DNA of 9,566 bases, taken from assembly GCA_038222915.1 (NCBI GenBank), contig JBBRHH010000208.1, positions 1-9,566 on the forward strand, given 5' to 3'. The notes under the pieces are model-generated. The model did not search any database. It saw only the letters and a list, made by a program, of their open reading frames with translations, and was not told the DNA's origin. The DNA is from JBBRHH01 sp038222915 (GTDB lineage: Bacteria; Planctomycetota; Phycisphaerae; Tepidisphaerales; Tepidisphaeraceae). Each line of letters begins with the position of its first letter. Positions within the stretch are counted from its first letter, which is position 1. Positions 7,415-9,566 of the stretch are shown here, in pieces. The translations under genes were made by a program, and so were the position numbers.

Positions 7415-8079
7415 ACGGAGAATCCCTTTACTGCTCGTACGGTAATGATGACCTGGTAGTCCGGATCGACGTAGTCCAGATCGATCGGATCGACCTCGTG
7501 CAATGCGCGGCCCTGCAAAAAGGACGTCGCCGCCGAAACATTGCCATGGGTCTGTACTTCAACACTTCCGCCGACGAAAGCTTCGGTAAACAATCGATGC
7601 GCGGAGAGAGATGTCAATCGCCAGAAGTCGCCCCAGCGGTCCATGTCATATCGACTGATCTGGCTGATGCCCGGAACGGTTGCAAGCGCGACACCGCTGG
7701 GCCTGAGACAGCGGTGAATGGTCTGCACTGCGCCACGAAGATCGAACAGAAATGGCAGCACCTGCGTGAGAATCATGCAATCGTAGGCGCTCTGCGGAAT
7801 GTTCTGCCCGGTTTCCAGATTGCCAACGATGGTCGCGTTCCTATTTCCTTCCACTGCGTGCAGGACGTCAGATCGAACGACCTGTGTCCCTCCGAATCGG
7901 CGGGTGTAGGAGGCATCGCCAACCTCAAGGGCGCGGCCACGAATATCCACTACGTGTCGCTGTAAGAATGATTCGATGTAGTAACGATCAATGGGAGTGC
8001 CGCGGTCACTTCCGAAGAGCCGGCTGACCGGTTCATGTGGGTTTATTGTCTGATGATGTTCAGACACGCTTGCCTTCAT
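7411..8079 (-). CDS. Class I SAM-dependent methyltransferase (Methyltransf_11 type)
   Basis: The 222-residue protein has a SAM-binding core with an unusual motif I, GRALEVGDASYTRRFGG (48-64), in which the common GxGxG is replaced by VGDASYT. It is followed by SDVLHAVEGN (70-79), SAYDCMILTQVLPFLFDL (97-114) and LRPSGVALATVPGISQIS (125-142), which are recognisable post-motif blocks. Proteins of this look occur in cell-surface polysaccharide and glycosyltransferase clusters. The substrate cannot be told. The ATG at 8079 is chosen because it overlaps the upstream stop in an ATGA quartet. An earlier GTG at 8103 would add eight residues inside the neighbour's 3' end and is less likely. It is the middle gene of the minus-strand operon and also overlaps the FkbM start by 4 nt. 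Confidence 0.88.
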   Translation of the reverse strand: MKASVSEHHQTINPHEPVSRLFGSDRGTPIDRYYIESFLQRHVVDIRGRALEVGDASYTRRFGGTQVVRSDVLHAVEGNRNATIVGNLETGQNIPQSAYDCMILTQVLPFLFDLRGAVQTIHRCLRPSGVALATVPGISQISRYDMDRWGDFWRLTSLSAHRLFTEAFVGGSVEVQTHGNVSAATSFLQGRALHEVDPIDLDYVDPDYQVIITVRAVKGFSV

Positions 8080-8936
8080 CGCTTGCGAAACCAGTAGTAG
8101 CACTCATACGACCAGACGCAGGAGGCAGTGGACTTCGTCAGAGCGCTCGGAAAATCGGCTATCGCTTCCACGATCGCGGGCACTTCATCCACTTGCGGCA
8201 CAAATGGTTCAGGGAGTGGATTTCGCCGCTTGATCCCCCGCCAGAGGCAGTACCATCTTCGAAGGGAGGTTAGCCGCTTGAGTTGCCGCACAAAGTACCA
8301 TTTCTGGTTCGGGACATTCACGAACCCACCACAGCCGGCGAGTTCGAGGTCGGCCTCACGCGCCCAGCCGAGCAAGCGCGATGGCCAGATTGCCTTATCA
8401 AGAGGTTGTACAGTTCGATAGAGACCCAGCGTCTTCAGCCATTGCCAGATATAGGTGTCGGTCGTTATGGAAATGAGACCGCCCAGCTTTGTAACCCGTG
8501 CGAGTTCGAAGAGGAATTGTTTGGAGTCGGGCACGTGCTCGATGACGGCCGCGCTGATCACAGCGTCAAAATGCTCATTTCCGAACGGAATCGTATCCGC
8601 ACAAACCAACTTTGCTCGTCGCGGCCCGAAATGCCGGACATAACTCAAGCGCGTCTGACTGATTTCGAGGCCAGTGAGATTTCTGTAACCCAAAGCGTTC
8701 AGCGACCGCAGAATCCGACCGGCCCCGCACCCGGCTTCGAGCAGACGGGCATTCTTGGGAAGAGTCGATATGAATTTAATGGCGGCGGCATAGCGCACCC
8801 GCTCCAGAAGGAGCGGAATGGCCGAGAGTTCCGCGGCCACTTCATCCCACGATGAAGAGATTCCTGCTGAAGGATCCTCATGACTGGGATCAACCTCGGC
8901 GTCGTATGTCTCGATGGGGTCTTGAAGAAGCGTCAT
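8076..8936 (-). CDS. Class I SAM-dependent methyltransferase (UbiE/Methyltransf_11 type)
   Basis: In this 286-residue protein, motif I is canonical, ARLLEAGCGAGRILRSL (63-79), followed by LTGLEISQTRLSYVR (87-101), VCADTIPFGNEHFDAVISA (111-129), VIEHVPD (131-137) and LGGLISITT (151-159). The C-terminal ~120 residues are rich in Trp, Tyr and Arg (for example KRLTSLRRWYCLWRGIKRR) and are not recognised; they may bind the acceptor. It is the first gene of the minus-strand operon, and its TGA overlaps the next ATG. The frame continues open upstream to 9530, but that stretch is antisense to the conserved GT4 gene and has no methyltransferase features, so the ATG at 8936 is preferred. No clear ribosome site precedes it. 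Codon choice is more mixed than in the C-ending genes left of 3600. Confidence 0.88.
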   Translation of the reverse strand: MTLLQDPIETYDAEVDPSHEDPSAGISSSWDEVAAELSAIPLLLERVRYAAAIKFISTLPKNARLLEAGCGAGRILRSLNALGYRNLTGLEISQTRLSYVRHFGPRRAKLVCADTIPFGNEHFDAVISAAVIEHVPDSKQFLFELARVTKLGGLISITTDTYIWQWLKTLGLYRTVQPLDKAIWPSRLLGWAREADLELAGCGGFVNVPNQKWYFVRQLKRLTSLRRWYCLWRGIKRRNPLPEPFVPQVDEVPAIVEAIADFPSALTKSTASCVWSYECYYWFRKR

Positions 8937-8996
8937 TTTCAGTGCTAAACCGAAGAAATTATCGGCCACTGGTGGCGATGTCCGATAATAATTTCT
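8937..8996. promoter_or_regulatory. Short divergent promoter region with nested dyad symmetry
   Basis: Only 60 bp separate the divergent methyltransferase and glycosyltransferase starts, so both promoters and any operator must lie here or inside the coding starts. The segment is more AT-rich than its surroundings. I cannot assign reliable -35/-10 boxes, and neither start has an evident Shine-Dalgarno sequence. Confidence 0.45.
8958..8989. repeat. Inverted repeat, possible operator
   Basis: The arms ATTATCGG (8958-8965) and CCGATAAT (8982-8989) are perfect reverse complements 16 nt apart. Inside lies a second dyad, GCCAC-TG-GTGGC (8965-8976), whose centre is offset by about 3 bp. The position in a divergent promoter gap suits a regulator-binding site. 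No run of T follows, so it is not a terminator. Confidence 0.4.
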
Positions 8997-9566
8997 ATGC
9001 GTATCGCGTTCCTCTCGCACCAATGGCCAGGCATCCGCATGGGCGGTATCGGATCCTATGTGCGGCAGTGCGCGGCCTCGCTCGCGGCGGCCGGCCACGA
9101 TGTGCATGTATTTACTTTTGACATTCCAGATGATGTCCGAGCTCAGATTCCGCCCGGCGTCGTGCTGCACGAAACGGCCGACCTTGCGACGCGGGTGGCA
9201 AAGGCAGATGTCCCTGCGGCAAGGGCGGCCGCGCTGAGTGCTGGCGGGGATGGCGTCTATCGGCTTGCGTTGGCTCAATTGCTTGGGGATGCGTTTCTGA
9301 CACTTCATCGCCAATGCAGCTTCGACATTGTCGAGTGTCCGGAAGTAGAAGCGCTGGGATTGCCTCTGTTGCTTTCCGGACTGTGCGATGTTCCTGTTGT
9401 GACGCATCTGCATTGCTGCACAGCGATCGCGGAGCGGGCGAACAAGATCGATCATCGAACGGACGATCTGCGGACAGCCTTGGAGTTTGCGGCCATCCAT
9501 CTTTCGGACGGCCTTTACGCCGCCACACAAGCAGTGATTGATCAGACCCGGGCGTTTGTCGAATTG
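8997..9566 (+). CDS. Glycosyltransferase family 4 (GT-B), N-terminal part (3' end outside window)
   Basis: The frame is open from the ATG at 8997 to the window end, giving 190 residues. MRIAFLSHQWPGIRMGGIGSYV opens the protein with the usual GT4 first strand and the glycine-rich GGIGSYV loop (16-22). AAGHDVHVFTFD (31-42), FDIVECPE (109-116) and DVPVVTHLH (131-139) are further acceptor-side landmarks of Glyco_transf_4 domains. The C-terminal, nucleotide-sugar-binding half, with the expected E-x7-E motif, is beyond the edge, so donor specificity cannot be judged. It lacks a signal peptide and would act in the cytoplasm on a lipid-linked or other glycan precursor. It is divergent from the methyltransferase operon across 60 bp and probably starts a further operon to the right. 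No ribosome site is obvious. Confidence 0.88.
   Translation, partial: MRIAFLSHQWPGIRMGGIGSYVRQCAASLAAAGHDVHVFTFDIPDDVRAQIPPGVVLHETADLATRVAKADVPAARAAALSAGGDGVYRLALAQLLGDAFLTLHRQCSFDIVECPEVEALGLPLLLSGLCDVPVVTHLHCCTAIAERANKIDHRTDDLRTALEFAAIHLSDGLYAATQAVIDQTRAFVEL

Noticed and set aside
8937..9530. Upstream extension of the first methyltransferase to a 484-residue protein
   Set aside because: It covers the antisense of the GT4 gene, whose plus-strand frame carries GGIGSYV and other family landmarks; the extension shows no domain.

Overview
The window is GC-rich bacterial DNA that is almost fully coding. It holds nine protein genes: seven complete, plus one cut at each window edge. No rRNA, tRNA, CRISPR array, insertion sequence or clear rho-independent terminator was seen. 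Shine-Dalgarno-like purine runs precede some starts and are absent at others. Taxonomy is an inference. The secreted protein of unknown function at 1084-1899 looks like a family I associate from memory with Planctomycetes, Verrucomicrobia and related PVC-group metagenomes. Together with the glycan genes, this suggests a PVC-type bacterium.

Layout. The left edge (1-1044, +) is the C-terminal part of an ABC-F ATPase, a housekeeping translation-factor type protein. It converges on a secreted protein of unknown function (1084-1899, -). A 126-bp divergent gap (1900-2025) then starts a three-gene plus-strand operon. Its first gene is a fused sugar-phosphate nucleotidyltransferase and PfkB sugar kinase of the HldE/RfaE type, with domains in the opposite order to E. 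coli HldE (2026-3603). The second is a 708-residue protein with a MAF-like N-terminal region and a CgeB-like GT-B glycosyltransferase region (3619-5745). The third is a DUF115/MptE-like protein with a GNGPSL motif (5745-6638), joined to the second by a TGATG overlap. This operon meets a minus-strand operon of three different SAM-dependent methyltransferases head-on, and the two share the bases of their stop codons. The methyltransferases, in transcription order 8936-8076, 8079-7411 and 7414-6635, are linked by 4-nt ATGA overlaps. A 60-bp divergent gap with a nested dyad symmetry separates them from a family-4 glycosyltransferase that runs off the right edge (8997-9566, +).

How the genes may work together (inference). 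From 2026 onward the genes read as part of a surface-glycan or glycoprotein locus. The fused kinase/nucleotidyltransferase would make an activated sugar, plausibly a heptose. The MAF/CgeB-like, DUF115 and GT4 proteins would transfer sugars. The three methyltransferases would methylate the glycan or its precursors. The most notable points are the swapped domain order of the HldE-like enzyme, the MAF-like and CgeB-like combination next to a free-standing DUF115 protein, and the compact methyltransferase trio.
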